Shown one piece after another: positions 36,044 to 44,457 of a DNA stretch of 64,000 bases (its first letter is position 1; each line of letters starts with the position of its first letter). Location of the stretch: positions 1 through 64,000 of the forward strand of contig CAKPBI010000011.1 of assembly GCA_934140285.1 (NCBI GenBank), given 5' to 3'. Made by a program: the position numbers and the translations under genes. Below the pieces are notes generated by a model. The model was not told where the DNA came from, did not search any database, and saw nothing but the letters and a program-made list of their open reading frames with translations. The stretch is from an uncultured Bacilli bacterium (GTDB lineage: Bacteria > Bacillota_I > Bacilli_A > ML615J-28 > CAG-313).

Positions 36044-36462
36044 TGCGTTACATTGGATTAGACCTTGGAAATAGAACATGTGGAATTGCCATTGGAGATC
36101 CTACTGAAACTATCGCAACCTCATATGGAACCATACGTTTTAGAGAGAAAGATTTGCAAAAATGTTTAGAATGTGTTATAATGGTAATGAATGAGAAGAA
36201 AGTAGATAAAGTGGTACTAGGTCATCCTATTAATATGAATGGAACCATTGGTCCTCAAGCAGAATACGTCTATGAATTCAAAAAAATGCTTGAAGAGGCA
36301 ACTGGTAAAGAAGTTATATTATATGATGAACGTCTAACATCAGTTGAAGTCAATAACATAATGATTTCTTTTGATCTTAGTCGTGAGAAAAGAAAAAAGA
36401 AAGTAGATACACTTTCAGCAACTTTAATTCTACAATCTTATTTAGACAGTAAAAAGAAATAA
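36043..36462 (+). CDS. ruvX: Holliday junction resolvase-like YqgF/RuvX
   Basis: The 139-aa RNase H-fold nuclease has IGLDLGNRTCGIAIGDP at the start (first catalytic Asp), VVLGHPINMNGTIGPQAE in the middle and ILYDERLTSVEVNN, with a second acidic cluster, near the end. It acts in pre-16S rRNA 5' maturation and/or junction cleavage in related bacteria. It is translationally coupled to alaS (TAATG). The order alaS-ruvX-DUF1292 matches Bacillus, except that the small IreB/YrzL gene usually between alaS and ruvX is missing. Confidence 0.92.
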   Translation: MRYIGLDLGNRTCGIAIGDPTETIATSYGTIRFREKDLQKCLECVIMVMNEKKVDKVVLGHPINMNGTIGPQAEYVYEFKKMLEEATGKEVILYDERLTSVEVNNIMISFDLSREKRKKKVDTLSATLILQSYLDSKKK

Positions 36463-36476
36463 AAGGAGACAAACAA

Positions 36477-36887
36477 ATGAGTAAAATTCAACCAACTGAT
36501 GGTCAATTAACAATTATTGATGGCGAAGGAAATGAAAAGTTATGTCAAATTCTTTTCACTTTAGATTCTGAAGAATTTGGAAAGAAATACGTTGTATTCT
36601 ATCCACTAGAATCAATGGAAGAAGATGATTCAGAACAAATCGAATTAATGGCTGCCATCTATACAGAAGGTGAAGATGGAACTGGTGAACTTTCACAAGT
36701 TGAAACAGATGAAGAATGGGCTATGCTTGAAGAAGCAGTAGGTCAATATGAAGATGAAATGGATGAAGATGAACATTGTTGTTGTGAACATGATGAATGT
36801 GATCACGACGAATGTGAAGAAGACGATGACGATGATTGTTGTTGCCATCACCACCATCATCATGAACATCATCATCACCATGAATAA
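36477..36887 (+). CDS. DUF1292 protein with His/Cys-rich metal-binding-type tail
   Basis: The 136-aa protein begins with a DUF1292 domain (about 1-90, LTIIDGEGNEKLCQILFTLD, then EEFGKKYVVFYPL and DEEWAMLEE), the family of Bacillus YrzB. The last 40 residues have no counterpart in YrzB as I know it: a run of Asp/Glu with 8 Cys and 14 His (CCC at 101-103 and 121-123, HHHHHH at 124-129, HHHHH at 131-135). Such a tail should bind Ni, Zn, Co or Cu. It lies 14 bases after ruvX with aaaggag, in the alaS operon. A paralogue without the tail follows immediately. Confidence 0.85.
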   Translation: MSKIQPTDGQLTIIDGEGNEKLCQILFTLDSEEFGKKYVVFYPLESMEEDDSEQIELMAAIYTEGEDGTGELSQVETDEEWAMLEEAVGQYEDEMDEDEHCCCEHDECDHDECEEDDDDDCCCHHHHHHEHHHHHE

Positions 36888-36892
36888 TTACT

Positions 36893-37192
36893 ATGAGTGA
36901 AATAAAAACAACTAATAATCAAATTATTCTTCAAGGAATGGATGGAAAAGAACAAGTATATAACATCTTATTTCTTGTTGAATCCAAAGAATTCAAAAAA
37001 AATTACGTAGTGTATTATCTAGAAGATAGTGCTCAAGATGAAAACATTGAGTTAATCGCTAGTTCATACGAAGGTAACCTTGATGGAGAAAACAGTGAAA
37101 ACTTACAATTATTTGAAGTAGAAACTGATGAAGAATGGGCAATGCTAAATAACGCACTAACGGAATTTACTGATTCTGTTGAAGACATTTAA
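36893..37192 (+). CDS. DUF1292 protein, tail-less paralogue
   Basis: The 99-aa protein aligns with the DUF1292 domain of the gene just upstream (IILQGMDGKEQVYNILFLVE, KNYVVYYLED, FEVETDEEWAMLNNALTEF) but lacks the His/Cys tail. It starts 5 bases after its neighbour and ends at a terminator at 37193-37220, closing the alaS operon. Function unknown for the family. Confidence 0.85.
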   Translation: MSEIKTTNNQIILQGMDGKEQVYNILFLVESKEFKKNYVVYYLEDSAQDENIELIASSYEGNLDGENSENLQLFEVETDEEWAMLNNALTEFTDSVEDI

Positions 37193-37220
37193 AGTGGAAC
37201 TATTTAGTTTCACTTTTTTT
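37193..37220 (+). terminator. Terminator of the alaS operon
   Basis: Stem agtggaac / gtttcact with tattta loop followed by a run of T. Confidence 0.85.
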
Positions 37221-37259
37221 TAAAAACTAAAAAAATTAAACATAAGCGAGGATGATAAA

Positions 37260-37667
37260 ATGAAAAATATATGGATAATTTTAGGTGCAACTTTATTTTT
37301 AGCTGCTATATTAATAGGAATAATTATTGTATTCCTTTTTATAAAAAAGAAAAGGAAAATTCTTGAAATCATAACTTATATATTTTTAATAGGAATAGTC
37401 ATTTTTTGTTTATCATTAACTGGTCCGCTTTGGAATGATTTAGAAAAACAACAAACTACACAAATAGTAGCAACCTATACAAAATTTGAAAATAGAGGAG
37501 AGTTTATCGGCTCAAGACATTTAATTTTTGAATATGATGGTCAAGAATTAATTTTAGAATCACCTAAAATAGCAAGACAACAAACAAAAATGGAAGTTGG
37601 TAAAAGATATAAAATAGAATATTTTAATAACTCTAAAGTAGTTAAAACATTTGAACTAGTGGAGTAA
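37260..37667 (+). CDS. Small membrane protein with C-terminal beta domain
   Basis: The 135-aa protein has two hydrophobic segments (about 4-30 and 36-58) and a soluble end (TQIVATYTKFENRGEFIGSR, then EYDGQELILESP and MEVGKRYKIEYF). The pattern resembles DUF3592-type exported domains. The architecture is the same as the candidate immunity protein at 1397-1840. Shine-Dalgarno gcgaggatg is weak. Function unknown. Confidence 0.6.
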   Translation: MKNIWIILGATLFLAAILIGIIIVFLFIKKKRKILEIITYIFLIGIVIFCLSLTGPLWNDLEKQQTTQIVATYTKFENRGEFIGSRHLIFEYDGQELILESPKIARQQTKMEVGKRYKIEYFNNSKVVKTFELVE

Positions 37668-37705
37668 AGTATTATTATTAAATATATTTAAAATAAATAA
37701 AAAGA

Positions 37706-37741
37706 AAAGAGTTAATCCCTAAATTTAGGAATTAACTCTTT
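37706..37741. terminator. Bidirectional terminator
   Basis: Near-perfect long hairpin aaagagttaat..ccctaaa / tttagg..attaactcttt between the converging 37260 gene and mrp. It covers the mrp stop codon. Confidence 0.88.
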
Positions 37742-38748
37742 GTTGTTTTACCAGTCTTCATTAAAATATAGTCAACAATACCATCATAGATTTGACCGTT
37801 TTCTTCATCAATTTCAAAAAGGTCAGTATCATTCTTAGGTCTTGCGATTGGAAGTGAGGCGATTAACTCAGTACCAAGGGCTCTAGCAGTTTCGACGCCT
37901 CCACCTTTTCCAAAGATGTATTCATGCTCATGGTTTACGGGATTTACATAGTAAGCCATATTTTCTACCACCCCTAATAATTCATGACCAAGAGTTACGG
38001 CTGCATGTCCAGCTTTTACCGCAACATGAGATGCGGAAAGATGAGGGGTTGTAACAAGAATCATTTTAGTTTCTGGTACAATTGATTTTACATCTAAAGT
38101 GATATCGCCAGTTCCTGGTGGAAAGTCGATAATGATAAAGTCAGTATCATCAGCCCACTTAACATCATAAAAGAAGTGGTTTAACATACTATTTAACATG
38201 GCCCCACGCCAAATTACAGGTTGTGATTCATTGGTAAAGAATTCTGTAGAGATAACTTCCATATTCATCGCATGAAGCGGAAGAATTTTTCTTTCAGCGT
38301 TATATCTTGGACTTTCATGTTTCATTCCAAGAATGGTTGGCATACTTGAACCATAAATGTCAGCATCAATAATACCAACTTTTAAGTTTCGTTTCATCAT
38401 TCGATAAGCAATGTTCGCGGCAACACTACTTTTTCCGACTCCTCCTTTACCTGATATGACACCGATAAAGATAGCGTTCTTTTTAGTGATGCTTTTTGCG
38501 ACTTTAGCTTCCTCCATTAGAAGTTTTAATCCTTTGTAACCAGCTTTAATTTTAACAACTTCCGCGATCTTTCGTTGTAGCTGTTTTTCAAACTCTGGTT
38601 CTAAGCTTTCAATCTGAACAATTAGGGTTACAACTCCAGTTTCATCGTTGTAAGCAAGATGTTTGATTGCGTTATTCTCCTTGAGGGTGTGGTTATTACT
38701 TGGATCAACAATTTCATCAAGTAATTTTCTTAAATCAAATAATGTCAT
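37732..38748 (-). CDS. Mrp/ApbC (SalA-like) P-loop ATPase
   Basis: The 338-aa protein has an N-terminal DUF59/MIP18-like domain (1-85) and the MinD-type ATPase (GVISGKGGVGKSSVAANIA with deviant Walker A, then IDADIYGSS and IIDFPPGTGD). Mrp proteins carry or transfer Fe-S clusters. However, the usual CxxC in the ENMSYF..C..C region is absent: the sequence reads ENMAYYVNPVNHEHEYIFGK. This suggests a regulatory or chaperone role without a bridging cluster, as may apply to the SalA group. It overlaps tmcAL by 1 base. Confidence 0.88.
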   Translation of the reverse strand: MTLFDLRKLLDEIVDPSNNHTLKENNAIKHLAYNDETGVVTLIVQIESLEPEFEKQLQRKIAEVVKIKAGYKGLKLLMEEAKVAKSITKKNAIFIGVISGKGGVGKSSVAANIAYRMMKRNLKVGIIDADIYGSSMPTILGMKHESPRYNAERKILPLHAMNMEVISTEFFTNESQPVIWRGAMLNSMLNHFFYDVKWADDTDFIIIDFPPGTGDITLDVKSIVPETKMILVTTPHLSASHVAVKAGHAAVTLGHELLGVVENMAYYVNPVNHEHEYIFGKGGGVETARALGTELIASLPIARPKNDTDLFEIDEENGQIYDGIVDYILMKTGKTTKS

Positions 38749-39887
38749 TATATTCCTTCTTTCTTGATTGGTAATTTATATTCATTAATATATAAATTGT
38801 TATTTGTAATTAAATCATATAATTTAGTTGCTTTTAACTCTAACTTTAAGTCTTTATTAATTTCTTTTAATTCATTAGGTGATGAAAAAATCAGTTGTTT
38901 GATTTCTTTTGGTAAAAGACCTAAATAAGTTTGTCCTTTTTTTGATAATCCAAGAAGTCTTAAATAGATAGAGTCATCATTTTTTTCAAGATTACCATTT
39001 AAGATTATCCAAAGTATGACTCTTCTAAGACGACTCTTAGAATATTTCTTATTACTTAATTCATCAACAAAACTTGTTAAATCTTTACTAAAATCGCCAT
39101 TTTTAACGATGTAATTATAGATTCCTTCCTCATCATTTAGGTAAGATAAATTCATCGTTTGAAAGATAAATAATAATCGCAAATTATTTTGAACCGCTGT
39201 GAGAGAGATTTTAAAAGACTCATATGGCAAATATTGACAAATTTTTTCTTCATTTAAAAGCTTTTTTCGAATAAAAGACGAACTTACAATTAAAGTATCA
39301 CTAGAGGAATTTTCACCATAATAGTCATTTGTCCTCTTAATTAATACTAAATTCATTGAAGAATTAAGCTTTTTAATGGCTTGATAGTACTGAAAAGCTA
39401 GTGTCATATTAGGTTTAGAGAAAAGTTTAATTAAAGATTCATCAACTTTTAGATCTTCTAAAGTTTTATTAAAGGTTTGTTTATAACTTAGATTTAGACT
39501 TAAGTTTGTTTTAAACTTTTGGTTATACTCATCACTATTAATAGTATTAAATAAATTATCAATAATAGTAATATCATCGGTTTCACAACCAATAACTAAC
39601 TTATCAACTTTTAAAAGATTTAATATTTTAACAGCATTATAACCAAAGTAATCAGCACTTTGTAAAGTTTTAGAGATAGGGAGTTCAAATACTAAATCAA
39701 TACCTTCATTTAAATAAATATTGGTTTTAGAAAACTTATCATAAAGTGAAGTCTCTCCTCTCATTGTAAATGATGTTGAAGTAACCATTACAAGAGGATC
39801 GTTTGGATAGAGTTCTTGAGCTTTCTTTATTAGAAAGCGGTGTCCAAAGTGATAAGGGTTTGCTTCAAAAATAAAACCTACAGCCAT
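38748..39887 (-). CDS. tmcAL: tRNA(Met) cytidine acetate ligase TmcAL (YlbM)
   Basis: The protein uses ATP and acetate to form N4-acetylcytidine at the wobble base of elongator tRNA-Met. Nucleotidyltransferase signature is FIFEANPYHFGHRF with the HxGH motif at residues 13-16; VMVTSTSFTMRGE and SADYFGYNAVKIL also fit. The start used is the ATG at 39887, 6 bases after agaggtg; an extended frame to 39959 overlaps the divergent promoter and is unlikely. Length of 379 aa is normal. Confidence 0.9.
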   Translation of the reverse strand: MAVGFIFEANPYHFGHRFLIKKAQELYPNDPLVMVTSTSFTMRGETSLYDKFSKTNIYLNEGIDLVFELPISKTLQSADYFGYNAVKILNLLKVDKLVIGCETDDITIIDNLFNTINSDEYNQKFKTNLSLNLSYKQTFNKTLEDLKVDESLIKLFSKPNMTLAFQYYQAIKKLNSSMNLVLIKRTNDYYGENSSSDTLIVSSSFIRKKLLNEEKICQYLPYESFKISLTAVQNNLRLLFIFQTMNLSYLNDEEGIYNYIVKNGDFSKDLTSFVDELSNKKYSKSRLRRVILWIILNGNLEKNDDSIYLRLLGLSKKGQTYLGLLPKEIKQLIFSSPNELKEINKDLKLELKATKLYDLITNNNLYINEYKLPIKKEGI

Positions 39888-39973
39888 AGTTTTCACCTCT
39901 TTAAGTATTATACCAAATTTCCCATTTTTTCGCAATTCATTTATGTTATAATATTTCAAAAAGGGGGATAAAT

Positions 39974-40297
39974 ATGGAACTTAATTTTGATAATTTTTTG
40001 GATATTTTACAAAACAATGAATATATCATCTTAAATGTGTATAAAAAAGAGGATTTACTGGGGAACTTTACTAAATGTATGTTGGATAAGGTAGGAAGAA
40101 GTATTAAAAGAAAAATGACAATATGTAATATTGAATATATGACTTTCAAAAAATGTCTTGAGCGTCTAAATGTTACCTTTGACTTTGATATTGACTATCC
40201 ACAAACGGTAATAATTAATCATCAACGTTTAATCAAGAAGATTCCGTCATTTTGTCGCAGTGATCACTTAACAAATATCATTGAATCAACAATTTAA
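39974..40297 (+). CDS. Hypothetical small protein
   Basis: The 107-aa protein has no signal peptide or membrane helix. It carries a region of basic residues (KVGRSIKRKMTICNIEYMTF) and two Cys. A good aaggggg Shine-Dalgarno and a -10 box (TATAAT just before 39960) support expression. It may contain a thioredoxin-like arrangement (FDIDYPQTVIINHQRLIKKI), but the active-site CxxC is missing. No function assigned. Confidence 0.5.
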   Translation: MELNFDNFLDILQNNEYIILNVYKKEDLLGNFTKCMLDKVGRSIKRKMTICNIEYMTFKKCLERLNVTFDFDIDYPQTVIINHQRLIKKIPSFCRSDHLTNIIESTI

Positions 40298-40300
40298 TAT

Positions 40301-40329
40301 TTGACAAAAGTAGCTTAAAGGATTATAAT
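40301..40329 (+). promoter_or_regulatory. Consensus promoter of the ZIP gene
   Basis: TTGACA (40301-40306), 17-base spacer, TATAAT (40324-40329). Confidence 0.85.
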
Positions 40330-40360
40330 ATTAATAGAAATTAAACAAATGGAGAAATAT

Positions 40361-41140
40361 ATGAATATTAATATTATAATTGGTTTATTAATACCACTTC
40401 TTGGAACCTCTCTTGGATCCCTAATGGTATTTTTCTTAAAAGATAAGATAAACCCTAAAATTGAAAAGCTCTTGTTGGGTTTTGCAGCAGGAGTGATGAT
40501 TGCCGCAAGCGTTTGGTCTTTAATCATTCCTTCAATTGAGATGTCAAAAGATCTAAAGTTTTCTTGGCTTCCTGCTCTTGTTGGTTTTGGGGTAGGTATC
40601 TTGTTTTTACTAGGAATTGATGTTTTAGTACCTCACCTTCATGTCAAAAGTGACAAACCAGAAGGGGTAAAAAGCCATTTTTCCAAAACAACAATGCTAT
40701 TACTTGCGGTAACCATCCACAATGTACCTGAAGGTATGGCAGTCGGCGTTACTCTTGCGGCAGCAATCTCTAATGGTGCTGACATTTCGTTATCAGCCGC
40801 TCTTGCATTATCGATTGGAATAGCGATTCAAAACTTCCCCGAAGGAGCCATTATTTCGATGCCTTTAAAAGCAGAAGGAATGAGTAAACCTAAATCATTT
40901 TTACTAGGCGTATTATCAGGAGTCGTTGAACCGATTGCAGGAATCATCACCATCCTCCTTGCTTCCCTTATTGTTCCGCTTTTACCTTATTTACTAAGTT
41001 TTGCGGCAGGAGCAATGTTCTATGTTGTAGTAGAAGAATTAATCCCGGAAGCTCAAGATGGTGAACACTCAAATATAGGTACAATAGGTGCGGCCATCGG
41101 CTTTGCTTTAATGATGGTTTTAGATATTGCTTTAGGATAA
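40361..41140 (+). CDS. ZIP family divalent metal transporter
   Basis: The 259-aa protein has eight predicted membrane helices. The metal-site motifs are HNVPEGMAVGV and NFPEGAIIS (helices IV and V), with a His-containing loop (VLVPHLHVKSDKPEGVKSHF). ZupT-like importers bring Zn, Fe or Mn into the cell. ATG 40361 sits 6 bases after ggaga; the ATG at 40349 would include it. It has its own consensus promoter and terminator. Confidence 0.92.
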   Translation: MNINIIIGLLIPLLGTSLGSLMVFFLKDKINPKIEKLLLGFAAGVMIAASVWSLIIPSIEMSKDLKFSWLPALVGFGVGILFLLGIDVLVPHLHVKSDKPEGVKSHFSKTTMLLLAVTIHNVPEGMAVGVTLAAAISNGADISLSAALALSIGIAIQNFPEGAIISMPLKAEGMSKPKSFLLGVLSGVVEPIAGIITILLASLIVPLLPYLLSFAAGAMFYVVVEELIPEAQDGEHSNIGTIGAAIGFALMMVLDIALG

Positions 41141-41142
41141 AG

Positions 41143-41169
41143 GGAAAAGATTAAGGTCTTTTCCTTTTT
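41143..41169 (+). terminator. Rho-independent terminator
   Basis: Stem ggaaaaga / tcttttcc with loop ttaagg, then T run. Confidence 0.92.
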
Positions 41170-41271
41170 ATATAGTCAAAATTCGTCCAAAAGTAGTTTT
41201 AAAAAAGCCTTTTTTGGATTTTTAGGTGGTATTTATGATATAATTAATGAGCGACCTGTAGGAGGGTAAAA

Positions 41272-42765
41272 ATGAAGACACAAAAAGATGATAAAATAGT
41301 AAATGTTTTTACCAAAATAAAAGGTATATTATCAAATCGAAAAAAAGAATCGAGTAAAACATATTATAAAGGAATATCGTTTAATTCATTATTATTAATT
41401 CTTGCTATTGGAACGATGGCGGTATCATTTTATTATCAATACATTAATGTGTTTAATAATAGTGAAGAAGTCCAAGTAGTAGATGCATATAAATCATTAT
41501 GTTTATATGTTCCATTACTAACTATGACAATCGTTAGTTTTATTAACATATCACCTAAGTATATTGATATAATGAAATATATTGCTCCTATATCAATAAT
41601 TATCGGAGCATTCATTAATTATTTTTCAAGTAATACTTCAATGCTTAATTATGTCGCAGTAGCATTCTTAGGATTTGGATTTGGTACATTATTTGGATTT
41701 ACTATTAATTTATTTTTATATTCATTTGATTTATCAGAAAGATTATCTTTATGTTTAGTTATTATTTTACTATTTTTTAGTTATTCCTTTGTTTACAATG
41801 TCATTGAAATTGAATTTCTAAAAACAACTTTTCCTATTACTCTATTTGCACTAGTAACAATTGTCGCATTTATGATTAATAAAAACATCTTTGTTAATGA
41901 TCGAAAGAGCGAAATTATTCCTAAATATTCAGTAGCAGTACTAATTACTTTACTATTGATTATTTGTTTAAATCAAGGAATTAGCTCAGTCGTTCAATAC
42001 CAAACGCACTCTAAAGATATTAGTAACACCAGAACTTTCTATTCATATACATATTATATTGGTTTTATTATTAGTTTTATTATGTGTATTTGTATTTTCA
42101 AATATTCAAAAAACGCCATAATGATTCTCTTAATTATGTATTTTGTAGGTCTATTTGGAGCTTACCAATTAAGCACCTTTAATATGTTATTTAATCCCAT
42201 CAATTTCGCAAACCAAAGTTTCTTTAGACGAGCAGCCGATGTTGGCTTTGGCTTTTGTACATCCTTAGGTTATGTTCTGGCCTTAATGATGACAGGTAAA
42301 ATTCTCGATGATAAAGCTAATAAAGAATTAGTATTCTATGTAATTCTTTGTTACATTTGCTTCTCAATCAGTGGTAACTTCTTTGGACTAGCATTCAGAA
42401 ATGTTAACTTGAAGGTATTATGTTTTATAATGATGATCGCAACAACGCTATTTGCTTTAACCTTTATCTTCTTTAATGTTATTGGATATTTAAAAGATTA
42501 CAATACAAAAGATTCAATTAAAGGTCAAATTGAAAGAAATCAACCTCATTATCGAATTATTAATCCTGAAGAAGTCCTTACCCCTAAAGAAAAAGCTGTC
42601 TTACAACTTTTACTTGAAGGTATGACCCTAAGACAAATTGCGGGAGAACTTGGAATGAAATATGACTCTGTCAATTTCCATTACAAAAACATTTACCGAA
42701 AACTTGAAGTAAACTCCAAAATTGAGTTAATTCTAAGATATGGTAATGAACAACAATCAAATTAA
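41272..42765 (+). CDS. Membrane-embedded LuxR-type regulator
   Basis: The 497-aa protein has about twelve hydrophobic helices (residues about 35-420, MFS-like spacing). A cytoplasmic LuxR/GerE helix-turn-helix follows at about 432-490 (LTPKEKAVLQLLLEGMTLRQ, then IAGELGMKYDSVNFHYKNIY). The fusion resembles the polytopic LuxR regulators known mainly from Coriobacteriia such as Eggerthella; it is unusual in Bacilli. The membrane part could sense a small molecule directly. It lies 163 bases upstream of the pilus-like operon on the same strand, but with terminators between, so it may regulate that operon instead of sharing a transcript. That link is inference. Confidence 0.83.
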   Translation: MKTQKDDKIVNVFTKIKGILSNRKKESSKTYYKGISFNSLLLILAIGTMAVSFYYQYINVFNNSEEVQVVDAYKSLCLYVPLLTMTIVSFINISPKYIDIMKYIAPISIIIGAFINYFSSNTSMLNYVAVAFLGFGFGTLFGFTINLFLYSFDLSERLSLCLVIILLFFSYSFVYNVIEIEFLKTTFPITLFALVTIVAFMINKNIFVNDRKSEIIPKYSVAVLITLLLIICLNQGISSVVQYQTHSKDISNTRTFYSYTYYIGFIISFIMCICIFKYSKNAIMILLIMYFVGLFGAYQLSTFNMLFNPINFANQSFFRRAADVGFGFCTSLGYVLALMMTGKILDDKANKELVFYVILCYICFSISGNFFGLAFRNVNLKVLCFIMMIATTLFALTFIFFNVIGYLKDYNTKDSIKGQIERNQPHYRIINPEEVLTPKEKAVLQLLLEGMTLRQIAGELGMKYDSVNFHYKNIYRKLEVNSKIELILRYGNEQQSN

Positions 42766-42787
42766 GGTGGTTTTCCACCTTTTTTAT
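42764..42787 (+). terminator. Terminator of the LuxR-type gene
   Basis: Stem aaggtgg / ccacctt with a tttt loop and T run, starting at the stop codon. Confidence 0.88.
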
Positions 42788-42850
42788 TTAAAAATATTTT
42801 ATGAGTATTTAAAAAAAGGTTAAAATTTAATTTTAATTAGAAATTTACAG

Positions 42851-42882
42851 CCGATTATATCTTACATATAATCGGTTTTTTC
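42851..42882 (+). terminator. Second hairpin terminator before the pilus operon (possible attenuator)
   Basis: Ten-base perfect stem ccgattatat / atataatcgg with loop cttac and six T, 45 bases before the first pilin start at 42928. The LuxR gene already has a terminator at 42764-42787. A TTTAAT -10-like box near 42830 would place this hairpin in the leader of the pilus operon. Confidence 0.75.
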
Positions 42883-42927
42883 ATTATTTTTGGTTTGTTA
42901 ATACGTATAATTAGTTGGTGATGATGA

Positions 42928-43332
42928 ATGGAAAGAGGAATAACTTTAATAGAAACCATTTGTTATATAGCTTTAACAGCAGTATTAACACTATTTACGT
43001 TTTTAATAATTAAAAATATTAATACAACTTTTCTAAAGACAAATGACTATCAAGAAGTATCAGAAAAGTTAAAAATAACTAGATTACTATCAAATATTGA
43101 GTTATCAAATGCTAAACTTATGATTAATAAGATTGATAATGGTTTTATTATAAGTAGTAATAACGTTGAACTAATAAGGTATGAAAACAATTATTTAGTT
43201 AATAACTTACTAAATAGCAGTTTAACATTAAAGTATAATGTGATTACAAACTATGAAATTAAATCAAATCAAATTATCTTTAATCTTAGAAATAGTATAA
43301 AGGATGATCTAATAATTATGAGGTGGTTATGA
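42928..43332 (+). CDS. Prepilin-like minor pilin
   Basis: The 134-aa protein starts MERGITLIETICYIALTAVL, a short basic leader ending in Gly4 followed by ITLIE with Glu at +5 and a hydrophobic helix: the class III (type IV prepilin) signal. The rest is a small soluble domain typical of minor pseudopilins. The weak Shine-Dalgarno (ggtgatgatga) suggests low expression. Its stop overlaps the next start (TGATG at 43330-43334). It heads the operon. Confidence 0.8.
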   Translation: MERGITLIETICYIALTAVLTLFTFLIIKNINTTFLKTNDYQEVSEKLKITRLLSNIELSNAKLMINKIDNGFIISSNNVELIRYENNYLVNNLLNSSLTLKYNVITNYEIKSNQIIFNLRNSIKDDLIIMRWL

Positions 43333-44066
43333 TGACTACATATTTAGTTTTAATCACATATGTTAATAAACTATGGAAGCTTGAATTTGTAAGTGAAGAA
43401 AAGAATGAAGTGATGACGGAATTACCATTTGAATCTTTTTGTTTAGAAGAGTTAAAAGAAAAAATTGATGTTTTTTTACTTAAGTATAAAACCAGAAACA
43501 ATAAAATTTATTTTATTGTTGAGTCTAACAAATACATGTATAAATGCTTGGAAAAAGAATATTTAGTTTTGTATCGTAATCCTCAATTATCAATAATTAA
43601 AAAGAAAGATAAACAAAACAAGTTTTATAAAGTTTGGATTTTAAATAAACAGGTAAATGATCGTTTATTAGCTTTTTATAGTGACTTTAATATTAGTTTA
43701 AAAAAGATTGTCCCCGCAAGTTTTTATTTTGACATTTACCACCATGAATTAAGTAGTCTTTATGTTTATATCTTTAAGACTTCAGTTTATTTTATGTATT
43801 ATAGCGATGAAAGTTTAATCTTAACCAGATTAATCAATCTTGATTATTCGGAAATTGACTTAAGAAGGGTAAATGAAAAAGATTATCAAAAAGGTTATTT
43901 AAAATATTTAAATGGTATTAATAATGCTATTAACATTATGCTTAGAATTTTGTACAATAAGGAAATTCAACAAGTAATGATTATTAATTATAACTATATT
44001 ATAAAAAACGATTTAAGTAATTTAGTAGAAGAAGTAAGTCATGAGAAAGTTCAAATCATTGAATGA
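43332..44066 (+). CDS. Pilus operon protein, possibly PilM/GspL-like
   Basis: The 244-aa cytoplasmic-looking protein lies between two pilin genes. ATG 43332 is used because gaggtgg stands 5 bases before it and it overlaps the upstream stop. Alternating strand/helix pattern around 95-195 (NKQVNDRLLAFYSDFNISLK, then KIVPASFYFDIY and YVYIFKTSVYFMYYS) recalls the actin-like fold of PilM/GspL, but no ATP-binding signature is clear and no TM helix follows. I regard PilM as a guess; another assembly protein is possible. Confidence 0.55.
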   Translation: MTTYLVLITYVNKLWKLEFVSEEKNEVMTELPFESFCLEELKEKIDVFLLKYKTRNNKIYFIVESNKYMYKCLEKEYLVLYRNPQLSIIKKKDKQNKFYKVWILNKQVNDRLLAFYSDFNISLKKIVPASFYFDIYHHELSSLYVYIFKTSVYFMYYSDESLILTRLINLDYSEIDLRRVNEKDYQKGYLKYLNGINNAINIMLRILYNKEIQQVMIINYNYIIKNDLSNLVEEVSHEKVQIIE

Positions 44067-44457
44067 ATCAGGAGTATCCATTCTTGAGGTTTTAGCAGGT
44101 ATCATTATCAGTGGATTAATTGTTTATTTCATTATGATGTTAATATTAAATATGAAACACCAAGAAAAAAAAGAAATCATCAAGTCAGAATTATTATTTC
44201 AAAGTTTTAATATCATGGAATTATTTACCTCTGATCCGCCTTCTTTTCTTGATAATTTAAGTATTTACTATGAAGTAGAAAATGATAGGATTATAATTAA
44301 AATTAATAGCTCTAAGTCTAGTTATTTAACTTTTACCTATGAAGTAGTTACAAACGATAATAATACTAGTTATACTTTATTAATCTCTTTTCCTCAAGGA
44401 TATGAAAATGAAAAATATTTTAAACCGATAGAAAGGAAGATAATCCTTTATGCGTGA
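44041..44457 (+). CDS. Prepilin-like minor pilin
   Basis: The 138-aa protein has leader MRKFKSLNESG followed by VSILEVLAGIIISG: a Gly cleavage site, Glu at +5 and an N-terminal hydrophobic helix. The remaining domain is strand-rich (LTFTYEVVTNDNNTSYTLLI). It overlaps the preceding gene by 26 bases and the next by 8, indicating tight co-translation. Confidence 0.8.
   Translation: MRKFKSLNESGVSILEVLAGIIISGLIVYFIMMLILNMKHQEKKEIIKSELLFQSFNIMELFTSDPPSFLDNLSIYYEVENDRIIIKINSSKSSYLTFTYEVVTNDNNTSYTLLISFPQGYENEKYFKPIERKIILYA

Noticed and set aside
36693..36881. Antisense frame rich in Met, Val and Ile over the His/Cys tail
   Set aside because: It is the mirror of repeated His/Asp/Glu codons in the sense gene, with no start signal.
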